DNA of 64,000 nt, taken from Cenococcum geophilum 1.58 (Eukaryota > Ascomycota > Dothideomycetes > Gloniales > Gloniaceae). The DNA is taken from contig KV748192.1 of NCBI GenBank assembly GCA_001692895.1, positions 2,142,852 through 2,206,851 of the forward strand, given 5' to 3'. The notes beneath the pieces are model-generated. The model was not told where the DNA came from. It did no database searches and worked only from the letters and a program-made list of their open reading frames with translations. The position numbers were made by a program, and so were the translations under genes. Positions 36,201-46,719 of the stretch are shown one piece after another. Numbering within the stretch: position 1 is the first letter of the stretch; every line of letters begins with the position of its first letter.

Positions 36201-39200
36201 TAGGCTCCTAAAAAAAGAGATATTTAGTAAGCAAAAGGACAGAAATAAATTACAAAAGGACAGGGAAAGGGCGTTAGGATTTCTTATTCTTATAGTTTTT
36301 CTACCGTTTTCTCATTCCCTAGTAGTTTGCTTATAACTTAGATATTTTACTAAAGAACTATAAACCCTAGTTTAAGGGCTTATAAACTACAGGACATAGT
36401 TACTAGTACATATTAAGCTGCCCTAAGGGATTCATGGTATAATAGGACTATAGCGCCATTAGCCTAGAGGCTGCATGCGCAGTATTGTTTACGTAGTTAT
36501 AATACAATGGATATATAAAAAAAAAGTTTCTAATTGTCCCAGAATAGGTAATTCCTAATGTAGGGGTGTAATTTAGGTATTTCCAAATTTGATTTAGTGC
36601 CTGGTAATATATTTTATTTGGATTTGACATAAATCTAGCGCAGGTATTTACGTTATAGGCTATGTCAGGCCTAGTCTTTATAGACNAGTATATTAGGCTT
36701 CCTACTTCTTNTTNATACTGTTTTATATCTTTANNAGAGGCCTNTTNTNTATTCTTTTCCATTTTTAAGCCAATAATTCNAGGGGTAGATACTGGATTTA
36801 GATTTTGTTTATTAAACCTTTATAAGATATTTTGGGTGTATTTCTTTTGGTTTAATTTTATAACCTTATTTTTGCGATCTCTAGTAATTTCNATACCTAG
36901 GAAATAGGAAACTGGTCCCAAATTTGTCAATTCTAGGTCTTTGCCTAGTTTTGTTTGAATTTTATTTATTTATTNAATATTTGGGCCAAATACTAGTAGA
37001 TCGTCTACATGGCAGATTATTATAATGCCTAGTGTATCATTTTTGAATACTGCCTGATCTGCAAAGATAGGATAAAATCCTTTTTCAAGGTTATTTGCTA
37101 GGTGGTTATACTATATTCTTGGTGATTGTTTTAGGCTATATAGAGCTTTGTTTAATTTATATACCTGATTTGGTATTACAGTAACACCTTCTGGTTATTC
37201 TACATATAGCTCCTTATCTATATCAGCATGCGTAAACGCATTTTTAAAGTCCTATTGTACTATTTCCTAATTATGGTAAGCTGCTAAATATAGTAGCATT
37301 TTGTACACTTCTGGGCGGTAAGTATTTGCGAAGGTTTCTTCGTAATCTATGCCATATTGCTAACTAAAGCCTTTTACTACCCATCTGGCTTTGTATTTAA
37401 TTATTTGGTTGTTTTGATCTGTTTTAATCTTATACACCCATTAAGTTTTTAGAGCCTTTCTATTGGGTGGTAGATTAACGATATTCTAGGTCTTTTGTTT
37501 TTTAAGTTNATNNATTTCTANACCNATCGCTGTTTGCTAATTTNGCCAATTANNNNATTTTATAGCTTCTCTATAGGACCTTGGTTTATTTTGATTGGTT
37601 CCTAGGAGAGCTAGTTCGTCTATATTATTATCCTCTGATTTACTGGTTTGATTTTGTTTGGTTTGATTTTGTCTGATAGATTGAGATTAATTTTGTTTAA
37701 CAGATTGATTTTGTTTATTTATCTGTTTATCTCTTTTGTTTAAATTAAATAGACTTTCTATGTTGACTTCTAGGTCGGCTTCTTTGCTAGTATTGAAATT
37801 ATGAAACTGGTTTTCCAGTATTTTGACATCTCTAGCCCAAGTAAGCCTTTTTGAATCTATGTTATATAATCTATAAATATTACTTCTAAATCCAAGTAAT
37901 ATCGCCTTTTTAGCTCTAGGCTCTAGTTTTTTGAGTCCTTTGGCTTTGTTTTTATAATACGCAATTAATCCAAATACTTTGATATTTGTAATATCTGGTT
38001 TTGTATTATAAAGTGCTTTATAAGGCGTTTTAAATTGTAATTAACTATGTGGAGTCCTATTGTATAGGTAAACTGCTATACTTACTGCTTCCCCCTAAAG
38101 GTTCTTTGGTAGTTTTACAGTGAATAAAATATAGTGTACCTTTTCTAGTATTATTCTATTTATTCGTTCTATTAACCTATTTTGTTTATAGGTATAAGCA
38201 GCCGAATATTGCTGAATAATACCGTATGTAAAGCAGGCTCCTTTAAACCTTTTATTTACAAATTCACCCCCCTAATCTGATTTTAGGAATTGTATTTTCC
38301 TTTTTGATAGATTTTCAGCTCGATTTTTGAATTCTATAAAAGCTTTATAGGCTTCTGATTTAGATTTTAGCAATTTAAATTCTAAATATCTAGTAGCTGA
38401 GTCTAGGAAGAAAATGATGTATCTTTTACTATTTATAGTTTCAGGGGATATTAGTCCACATAAGTTAGTTACTACCTTTTCTAGGTGAACTTTTGCTTTT
38501 GGTGTAATTTCTTTATTTCGCTGACTTGTTAGCTTTGATTCTATATAAATTTTGCATTTGTTAAATAGAATATTTGACTGAAGACCTAGAGTCTTTTGTA
38601 GTGAAATAGGATTTATATGGCCTATTCTTTGGTGCTAAAGTTTGATTTTGTTTATTTCTTTAAGCAAATTGATTTTATTTGTTGGCTTAATTGATTTTAT
38701 TTGCTTACTTTTAACTTTTTTAGTCTTTTTACTAGGTAGATTATTTTGTATGATATCTATATAGTATAGGGAGTTTCTTCCTATGGCTGAGATAAGCAGT
38801 TGTTTATTTTTGTATATATGGGCTTAACCGCCCTTTACTATAATTTTATAGCTAAGCTGATCTAGCTTACTGACAGAGATAAGATTGTATTGAAAATTGG
38901 GTGCATATTTGTAGTTTTCTAGTACAATTTTGTTTCCTTTGTTTACTAATTTAATATTTCCGATTCCAATATAATTAATTGATGCATCGGTTCCCTAACT
39001 AATTTTCCCATAGGAATCTTTATAGCTTGTAAAGTATTCCTTTTTGGTTATTAGATGCTTAGTAGCTCCTACGTCTAATACGAAATTAGCTCCTTTTTAA
39101 TTGGGGGTTTGATTGGTAATAAGTACCTCTTTGGTATCCATTAGATCTAGATCAATTTTGAAATCGTCTTCTGCATTACTAGGATAGCTATTACTAGTAT

Positions 39201-40361
39201 TTATAGATACGAGAGCTTCTTGAGGTTTTGGCTTATATTGGTGCTTGGTTTTAAAGCTTTTTGGGGCCTTTTTAGGAAATAGATAAAAACAGTCCTTTAT
39301 AGAATGCGTAGTTATTTTATACTTCTTATAGTACTTGTTTTTATGTATTTGATTTGTCCAATTGGTTCTAGGTTGTTGAGATTCTATATAACCAAGGCTA
39401 TTTCCTGATCTTTAGATACCTATCTTCTAGATTCGTCTAGTAAGTTAGAAAATAGGTTTTCTAAGTTGATGGTACTAGAATTGGTTCTGTAAGATTGGGT
39501 AACTATTGTAATAAATCCCTCGTAAGGACTGGTTAGGTTATTTAAAACCCAAGTAATAATTACCTGATTTGGCAATTCTATGCCTTTGGCTTTTAATTGG
39601 TCGGTAAGTTACTTTACTTTATTTAAATACTCCTCTATAGAAGAGTATTTAGATAAGGTAGTCTTAAAAAGCTCTTTATAGATTAAGAATTCTGAGCTAA
39701 ACCCTTTTGGGCTGTAGAGATTTTTTAACAGTTTCTATGCTTCCAGAGCTGTTTTGGAATNCCGTATTTACAAGAGAGGTCCATTCTTAATTGTCAGCCT
39801 TATATTGGCTAAGGCTTTTTGGTTAATTTTTTCTTTTGGGGTAACTCCTTCTTCTATAGTATCACTAAGCGATCCTTTTACGAGATGTAATTAGACCCGA
39901 AGGCTCTAGACTTCGTAGTTAGATTGCCCAATAAGCTTTTTAATTAAGATTTTGTCTGATATTTTATCTGCGAATAGATAAATAGAATTGAACGATAGGA
40001 TTAAATAGATAAAATTGAATGATAGGATTTGAATAAAATTGAATGATAGGATTTGAACAAAATTAAATAATAGGATTTGGACAAGTAAAATAGAATGATA
40101 GGAGTTGAATAAGTAGATAAAATTAAAAGAATAGATAAATTAAATGATATACTTGAGATTCGATTAAGATTCGATTAAGATTTGACTAAAATAAAATTCA
40201 AGTGATAGTGAAATAGAGATAAAATTGACTTAAGATATGGTTCAAATTTAATTAAAAAATTGGTTAATAATTGATTGATATTTGGTTGAGGTTAGATTTT
40301 GGCGTTTTAGTTGAAAATTGATTGAGATTTGGTTAAGGTTAGAGCAGCCGGGCTTATAACC

Positions 40362-40885
40362 TGTTAATTTGCGTAAGTAGAGGTTGGAGGACGATAGGGT
40401 GAACGATGTAATGAAGTAAGTGAAGTGGATGAACTTGATGCAATTGATAATGTCTATCTACGGGGGATCGAGTCTTTATATACCTGGAAGACCCTAGTTT
40501 TAGAACGTCTACGTTCCGTCTCGTATTCTGATACGTTACCTGATACACTAAGTGATACGTTACCTGATACACTAGGTGATACGTTACCTGATATACTAGG
40601 TGATACATTACCTGATACACTAGGTGATACGTTACCTGATATACTAGGTGATACATTACCTGATACACTAGGTGATACGTTACCTGATACACTAGGTGAT
40701 ACGTTACCTGATACACTGGCTGATATACTGGCTGATACTATCTGATACACTAGTTGATACACTAGTTGATACACTAGTTGATACACTAGCTGATACCATC
40801 TAATACACCGCGTAAAGCCGTAGGGTTCTTCTAGGGTGTTCTTATATAATGCTTACATAAGCAATATCAGAGATCATCATTGACA
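40362..40885 (-). repeat. Copia C 5' LTR (524 bp)
   Basis: On plus it starts TGTTAATTTGCG and ends ATCATTGACA. It holds the longest 24-bp array seen here (about 40540-40735). The primer binding site lies at 40337-40361. Confidence 0.92.
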
Positions 40886-41612
40886 ATTCTTACCAGTTCT
40901 TTTAGATATCTTATAATAGGTTTTATTATAGTATAGTTAACACTATAGGGAGTAAATACTTAAGAGGCTCTAAGAAAGTCTAACAAAGGTAGAAAATATA
41001 ATAGTAATACTTTTAAGAATAGGAATAATATGACTAAAAGATTGGCTTTACTAAGTAGGTATTTTAATAAGTAGCCTAAGGTATAAATATAGCTGGCTAA
41101 GATAGACACTAAAATATAATACTGTTATACCCCTTATATACTAATTAAAAGGTAATAATTTTAGTAGCTAGTATAGAGAACTATAATATACTACTCTTAA
41201 TATAAAAAGGGTTTAAGGTAGTTACCTAGTAGCTTATTAGCTAAAATATATTGAACTAGTTCTAGGTTATAAAGGAAATAGTAATAAAATATAAAGAGGT
41301 GAGTAATAAGTGCCCTCTAATAACTCTATAGTAGTAAAGTAAAGTTTATAATACTAGCGCGCCCATAGGCTTATTATTACGGCAGTAGTAGTTCCTAAAA
41401 AGGTTAAAAGGTAAAGTAGTAGAGTACTATAGGTAATTTATAGGCGCTAAGTAGGCGAGTCCTAAAAGGCAGGAAAATGGATTATGGGGTTTTCTCCCTA
41501 TATATATATAAATAAGTAGTCCGCGTAAGCCTAATAGGGATTTAAATTAGACAAGTAAGCAATAAATAATAATATATAGTATAATACAATGGATATAGAA
41601 AGAAAAAAACTT
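40886..41612 (+). mobile_element. 5'-truncated fragment of the LINE family at 49150-53445
   Basis: From about 40923 to 41560 the plus strand matches the reverse complement of about 49150-49810 (for example cattacggcagtagtagttcctaa-type blocks and ggcgagtcctaaaaggc). It ends with tataatacaatggatatag and an A-rich tail near 41580-41612, so it is the 3' end of a LINE copy. The first 37 bp (40886-40922) instead match the reverse complement of the GC-richer element near 24240-24280. Which insertion brought that piece is unclear. Confidence 0.6.
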
Positions 41613-42503
41613 ATAATTATATAACTTTACTAATAAGTATCCGTAATACTTTAATTGTATAATAAGGATAAATACTAGTAACCTTAAAAAGGGTAAGAAA
41701 ACTCACTGTACTAAGGGATAGAAAGGTCGGTTTTAGTAACAATTCGCTTAAAATCGGACACTTATAGCCTAGTACCATAAAGGCGGCAGCTAGAGCTTAC
41801 AGGGCTCCTAAATAGGAAGAGATATAATTAGAATACCTGCTAACTTATAGGATATCCATTGCTATTCCTCTCCCTCTCCCTTCCAATCCCATCAAACCCT
41901 TAGTATAAAAAAACCTACATCTCTACTAACTCCAACCTTACGAGGGCGCCTTCCCAGGTCAAATGTCGCCTAGGATATAGGAAAAAACGCACACCATTGG
42001 AATGAGCAGCATCCACTGCAACCATCTATTAGTCATGAAACCAACCCGTTGATAGTGCCCACCCCAAAACAATAAACTCATGAATAAAAATGACATGAAA
42101 TCGTGCCAAGACGACCGGCAGGTCACAGAGAAGGGAAACTCGGATGATATTCGATGCTCGTGATTTATCCGCCGCAGAAAGAAGCAGAAAGAAAGAAGAG
42201 GCAGGGATAGAAGACAACAACGGGAAGATAATGGGGGTCTATCCTTTGCGTGCTCTAGAAGATGGGTCTATGGGAAATCAAACTAATAGAGAGTAAGCAA
42301 ATGCAATATGAGGCTGCATCATGTGTTAAAGAGTCATCAAGAAAACCCCTTCGAAGCATATCTCATCGCTTGAATTAGCCTCGAACTGAGTTAATATCAG
42401 CTGAGTTGACTCGGACTAAGTGGTAATAACTCTTGTTCGGCATGCTATCTCTCACGTACCTCATTTAAGGGGTCGCATCGACAAGCCGAGAAATAGCTAG
42501 TTT
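41613..42503. other. Transition from repeats to gene island 2
   Basis: 41613-41850 is AT-rich with no recognised gene or repeat. From about 41860 base composition becomes host-like. 42230-42503 is presumably the 3' untranslated region of the cyclin gene. I see no supported ORF. Confidence 0.4.
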
Positions 42504-44064
42504 TCATGTCGAAGCGACAGAGTGATGTCCACTGTGAGGATGTCTTCGAGCTGCAGCTTGTTGAACATGTTGCTGCGCCACTACTTCTCGCGCGTAGAAC
42601 TCAACGAGCATAGTCCCATATGCCTCCATCTCTTCTAGGGGAACAGCAAGGCGGAAATCATTCAAAAGAAGAAATTGCAGCTCCAAGTGATTTAGTTCGA
42701 CTAATGGCAGACCCCCAACCTACGGTGAATTAGCTGATCATTTTTGTAGCACGGTTTAGAGAGTTTACCTTTGCGTATCTAGAGTTGGTATAAAAAACGT
42801 CGGAAAAGAATTTGCTCGCGCAAGTTACCCCAGCAATCACCAATCGGTGGATGTTAAAACTGTCTACCACAAAGAAATGTGATAGATTGTAAGGATCGGA
42901 ATCTAAAGGAGGCTCGATATTATGCGGCGGTGATGGTGGATGTTCTTGTATTCCAGGTTGAGCTGGCTTCCCTAGTGACCCCGATGGCGGTGGAGTAGCT
43001 GCTTGCATCTGGTTTGGCGCAACTTGTGGTGACGGACGCCCGGTCAGATTCGCGGAAGATATCGAACTATGACGGCTGCCCTCGCTGTCTGCAGTTGTCC
43101 GCTCAAGGGACAGTTGATTGGCCTGACGTAAGCTTTGCATGGGCCCGGAATTGACCCTTTCCGTCATCCTATCAAAATAGACCAACAAACTCAGGAAGAC
43201 TTCGTACGTTGTGGGACAGTATTTGTGTATACGGCTTAGATAACTCAAAATTGAAATGCTTGGTACGTTCTTCCCATGGAAGGCTAAAACACTGGTAGTT
43301 TGCTGGCTGAGACCTGTAGTGCCCTCTGGTGGTGGAATTTGCCGATGTAAATGTTCATGCTGCCTATCATTTGTGGTGGTAATTTTCGTTAACAGCCCTG
43401 CTACCATCTCAATAATGTCTGTAACGGGCATCTCACTAATCTCATATTGTGGGCCAATATCATTGGGATCCCGACGTTGACGTCGTGATAATGACCTAGT
43501 CTGTGAAAAAGGACTCGATTCATCGGTTGCAAAGCTTTGAATATGTGACAGACTCTTCACTTTTATTCGTCGTGGAGAAGTGGCTATAGAGTCGGCAGGC
43601 GACCGGAGAGGGTTTATTGGTGAATGCTGTGCAGAAGAAGAAGTAGAGGATGGTATAGTTCGTGCATTAACTAATGCGTTTGCATTCGAAACAGCCGGAG
43701 TAGGGGTTTGTTGTTGTGAGTGAGGTCTGAATCGTGGACTGGGCGGGGGCTGCTGTGGTTGCTGAAAGGGGGCGGGGCCATGTGGAGTCAATTCTGTTGC
43801 ATGTGCAGAGCCACGGTGTTGTGTGCGATAACCAGGAGTCCCTGAGCTTGTCGTAGCTGGTGCAGGGTCGGCCATAGGTACATCCACCGGAGCAGCAACA
43901 CGCAGCAGCGGGTTGGTCGTAACTTGTGGTGATGGTCTCAACGATGCTGACTTGTGATGGATTTGTAGTGCGGGCGATTCCTGCGATTGATGATGCGCGT
44001 TGGCACCAAACATAGTATGAGGGAAGCGGCGAGAAACGTCGCTGATCACAATCGATCCCATCAC
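42504..44064 (-). CDS. PHO85-type cyclin (Pho80/PREG-like)
   Basis: Exons 44064-42769 and 42719-42504, with a 49-nt GT-AG intron, give 503 aa. Residues 1-200 are Ser/Pro/Gln-rich and probably disordered (QQPQQPPPSP at about 101-110). The cyclin fold starts around 210 (ISEMPVTDIIEMVAGLL), continues with SILSYLSRIHKYCPTTYEVFL, is interrupted by a Ser/Pro-rich insert (about 306-395), and resumes with FFVVDSFNIHRLVIAGVTCA and, across the intron, GGLPLVELNHLELQFLLLND. This split Pho80-like domain is typical of fungal Pho85 partners such as Neurospora PREG and yeast Pcl7/Pho80. A role in phosphate or nutrient signalling through a Pho85 kinase is inferred from family. A second Met follows the first. 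Confidence 0.85.
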
Positions 44065-45230
44065 AGCCTATCGAGAGATGCGACGCGAATTAGATTCTGT
44101 TTTCAAAACGCGCAATTAGCAGTTAGATTTCAATGAGGGCTGCGTCGATCTGCCCAGCGTGCATCCAAACAGGAGGTAGGGAAGGTTGACGTTGAGGGCA
44201 GGGCCAAAGAGCCGAGTGGACAAGACGTATGAGGCTCACATGGAAGCAAGTGACAGGCGTAAAAATCGCGATGGAATGGCTTCTCCCTCGACAATCAAAC
44301 AGGCGTTAGGCTGAGGAGAGATGGATGAAGACGGGAAATAGCTGGTTAAGAGTGCGGTGAGGCAAGGCTGGTGGTGTACGTCCACACAACTGATAAGAGC
44401 ACCGCCGCGACGGTACAAGCTGCTGCTTACCTCTAAGTAGCCAGCATTCCTTCGTTCTCACTGCCGTGACCAAAGCGAATTGGACGGCACACACGCCTCG
44501 GATAATCGACGTGGAGTGATGGGCTTCGGGGAGAGGATAAGAGGTGTTAAGGGCTTTGGCGTGGGAGGCAGTGGAGGCAGGTTAGTCGTCATCCCAGTGC
44601 CCACTCTTATTAAACCTTGCCGAATCTGCGGACACTCTAGATAAACACTCTACAACCACTTCCTACTTCTTTATCGCTACTACCAATACACTGCTGCCAT
44701 CCGCCTGCCGCCTGGCCTTGTCCTCGAATTCCGGTAGGCAAATCCACTCCCACAAATCTCCTTGCACTTTGAATCGGCGATAGTTGTGGGAAAAAGCAAG
44801 CAAGATTGAATGAACGAAAACCATGTGCAATTCCCATTGGCGATGTAATCCATGCCCACATCGGAAAAGAGAGGCTTAGCACGCCTCAACAGATGATTAC
44901 CTTCAATACTCCGAGGAACAGACCGTTTAGTTATTGCCACGACGTGTACGTTTTTTGAAGAGACTTTTGAAGAAATCTAAAACGGAAAATGCGGACTATA
45001 AGCGAGGCTTCCCTGAGGTTCTGTTGTAACCCTTTTTGAGCTTAGCTCGAAGGAAGTTAGTCTCACCCTACCCATCAGCGCTTTCAGGGCAATAAGTCGA
45101 AGCTGACGACATAGTCCAGAGGCTGTTGTAGATTTGGGACTCTATGTGTATTATACAGTGCCGGTTCCAAATAGCACGCACGGGCTGACGCCTAACAAGG
45201 TAGCAAAGCTACCATCTCTATCTCTCGAAA
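44065..45230. promoter_or_regulatory. Long upstream region of the cyclin gene
   Basis: 1,166 bp between the cyclin start and the proteasome gene's stop. It contains several minus-strand short ORFs (for example 44680-44940) with no recognisable protein, which could be upstream ORFs in a long leader. No specific motif could be assigned. Confidence 0.4.
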
Positions 45231-46153
45231 CTACTTCGTTCCAGGGCCCTCGTAGTTTTGATCAGGCAAATACAGGTGCCGTTGCGCTCCCTCAGCGGTA
45301 AGGACTACCATCCGTATAACGCCTCCAGAGCTTCCGTCCCACTTAATTGCCTCCTGTAGCGCACCCTTCACGAAGTTAACACCTTCCTCATCTGTCATAT
45401 TCTCCCTCCAGTTTGCATCGCAATATCCGTAGATGTACGTCGACCCTGAACCTCCGATAGCGTAGGACTGCTTGTGCAAAGAACCCCCCAATGGAATTGA
45501 ATATACCTGGCCGCCATGTCGGTGGTCGTAACCTGCGATAATCATGCCCGCCCTGATCAAATGTCAGCATCAACAAAAATTCCCAGCTCTTCGCTTCAAC
45601 GCACGATAACTGGTCCTTATTGTCATAGCAGAGCTCTTGGAAAATAGCTGCGGCGGTCTGAGTCGTTGGAGGCTCGTCGTTCGTGATGCCATACATCCCC
45701 AAATGATAATGAACAATGTCTGCAACAGCCTGTGTATCTGCTGCTGAACCCGACCGACAGCACCATATTGTGTCATGAACCTGAGTAAGCTTGTCGGTGA
45801 CTCGATTCGCAATGTAAGCACCGGTTGTTGTCCGACTATCAGCCCCTAGTATTACACCGTCTCTGAAATTTATTGCCATGCTGCCAGTGTGTTAACATAG
45901 ATCAATAACGAGGCTAGTAAAAGAGCTCGGTAGATGTTAAGCTGAGAGACTTTGTAGCCACATACATTGAGGTCCCTAGGCTGTGCTTGCTGTTAGTGAA
46001 GGTTCGAAAATATGCTAGGCCAACAACTTACTTCACCTCTCCCTTCTTTAGGTGGTTCATATCGATATGGATGCCATCTAAGCCAGGTGAGCCATTAGAC
46101 TTGTGACGTTGTGTTCCAAGCTTACCTTCTCCTAACATTCCCGTAGGCTGCAT
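45231..46153 (-). CDS. PRE3: 20S proteasome subunit beta1 (caspase-like), PRE3/PSMB6 type
   Basis: Threonine protease subunit of the 20S core that cleaves after acidic residues. Five exons: 46153-46126, 46077-46032, 45980-45966 (15 nt), 45880-45605 and 45552-45231, for 228 aa. The 15-nt exon supplies LGTSI, which completes the propeptide junction GEVNLG/TSIMAINF, so the catalytic Thr is residue 28. Family landmarks are [53 protein letters not shown] and [15 protein letters not shown]. The introns are 48, 51, 85 and 52 nt, all GT-AG. The short N-terminal propeptide is usual for fungal beta1. It is transcribed divergently from the Bem46-like gene. Confidence 0.95.
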
Positions 46154-46719
46154 GATGGACAACACGTCAAGTGTTCTCTAGTGGTGGGTTGAAGCGAAAG
46201 AAAAGTGGCAGTCTACGAGAAATAATAATTCGAAAAGTAACGATGGATGCTTGGGTTCTGGGTAAAGACAACAGGCAAGCATAGCATGCGCGTTGATTGT
46301 GGCCCAAGCTCCTAATTCTCACGTGATAATAGCCTCTCACACTGAGAAGCTTTGTATCCTTGAGAGTAGTTAGTGGAACTAGCTGTTATTGTTTCTCCCT
46401 ATGTTAATTATGCACACAATCAACCTTTTTCAAATCTTTTGTATCTCAAGAAAGTAACGGCATCAGTTGTGCAGCCCTTAGATCCGAGCGCAGATCGATC
46501 AGTCTCTTCCTATTCTATCCTATTCTTTTCTCCTCTAAGGCTTCCTTCTGGCAGTTATTACAATACGATCAAATTGGTGGTTCACCGCAAGAGAACCTAC
46601 AAATACGCTTAGACTAGGAGGGGCCTTTGGAGTGGTTTTCCAAGAAGGGAAGGAACCAATCATCTACAACACTCCTCCATCCTCTCCTAAGGTTCCTGGC
46701 AAATATTGCTGCATCTGCC
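46154..46719. promoter_or_regulatory. Divergent promoter between PRE3 and the Bem46-like gene
   Basis: 566 bp separate the two start codons, which point away from each other. C/T-rich tracts (ttctcctctaaggcttcc at 46528 on) precede the plus-strand gene. I could not identify a proteasome-type PACE element with confidence. Confidence 0.5.

Larger units (their letters stand above)
26548..36525 (+). mobile_element. 5'-truncated LINE (endonuclease + reverse transcriptase), split by copia D
   Basis: Parts: 26548-27800 and 33256-36525. The first holds the C-terminal half of an AP-type endonuclease (LFNIYNKR, FILIGDYNLY at about 27100). The second holds the RT with APGPDGISF (about 33615), SPISPILFLLYIRN (about 34205-34245) and YMDDFIII (about 34285), followed by a C-terminal region without identified RNase H and an A-rich 3' tail (atatataaaaaaaaa). 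An 11-bp imperfect target duplication (ggttctgattg / gtttctaattg) places it in copia C. ORF1 and the N-terminus of the endonuclease are missing, as in 5'-truncated retroposition. Scattered TAG/TAA codons inactivate it, though a 73-codon stretch around the YMDD motif is open. Confidence 0.85.
25388..40885 (-). mobile_element. Copia C: Ty1/copia element on the minus strand, split by a LINE
   Basis: Parts: 25388-26547 (3' LTR, polypurine tract, RNase H C-terminus) and 36526-40885 (rest of pol, gag, leader, primer site, 5' LTR). The coding order on the minus strand is the same as copia B: gag near 39970, integrase around 38000-38700, RT near 37000. Both TEs share the same 3' and 5' motifs. Its sequence keeps more TG/CA dinucleotides than copia B or D. 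The flanking 5-mers differ (attac at 25383-25387, attct at 40886-40890), and the right flank does not continue copia A, so this end pair may be recombinant. Many N positions lie at 36686-36980 and 37500-37560. Confidence 0.85.

Noticed and set aside
15843..40361. Possible tRNA-Met genes at the four cataacc/ggttagagc sites
   Set aside because: Only 25 nt of tRNA match and they sit directly next to LTR ends; they are primer binding sites.
44236..44940. Short minus-strand ORFs upstream of the cyclin gene as separate genes
   Set aside because: No recognisable motif, overlapping frames, and a plausible position within the cyclin promoter or leader.
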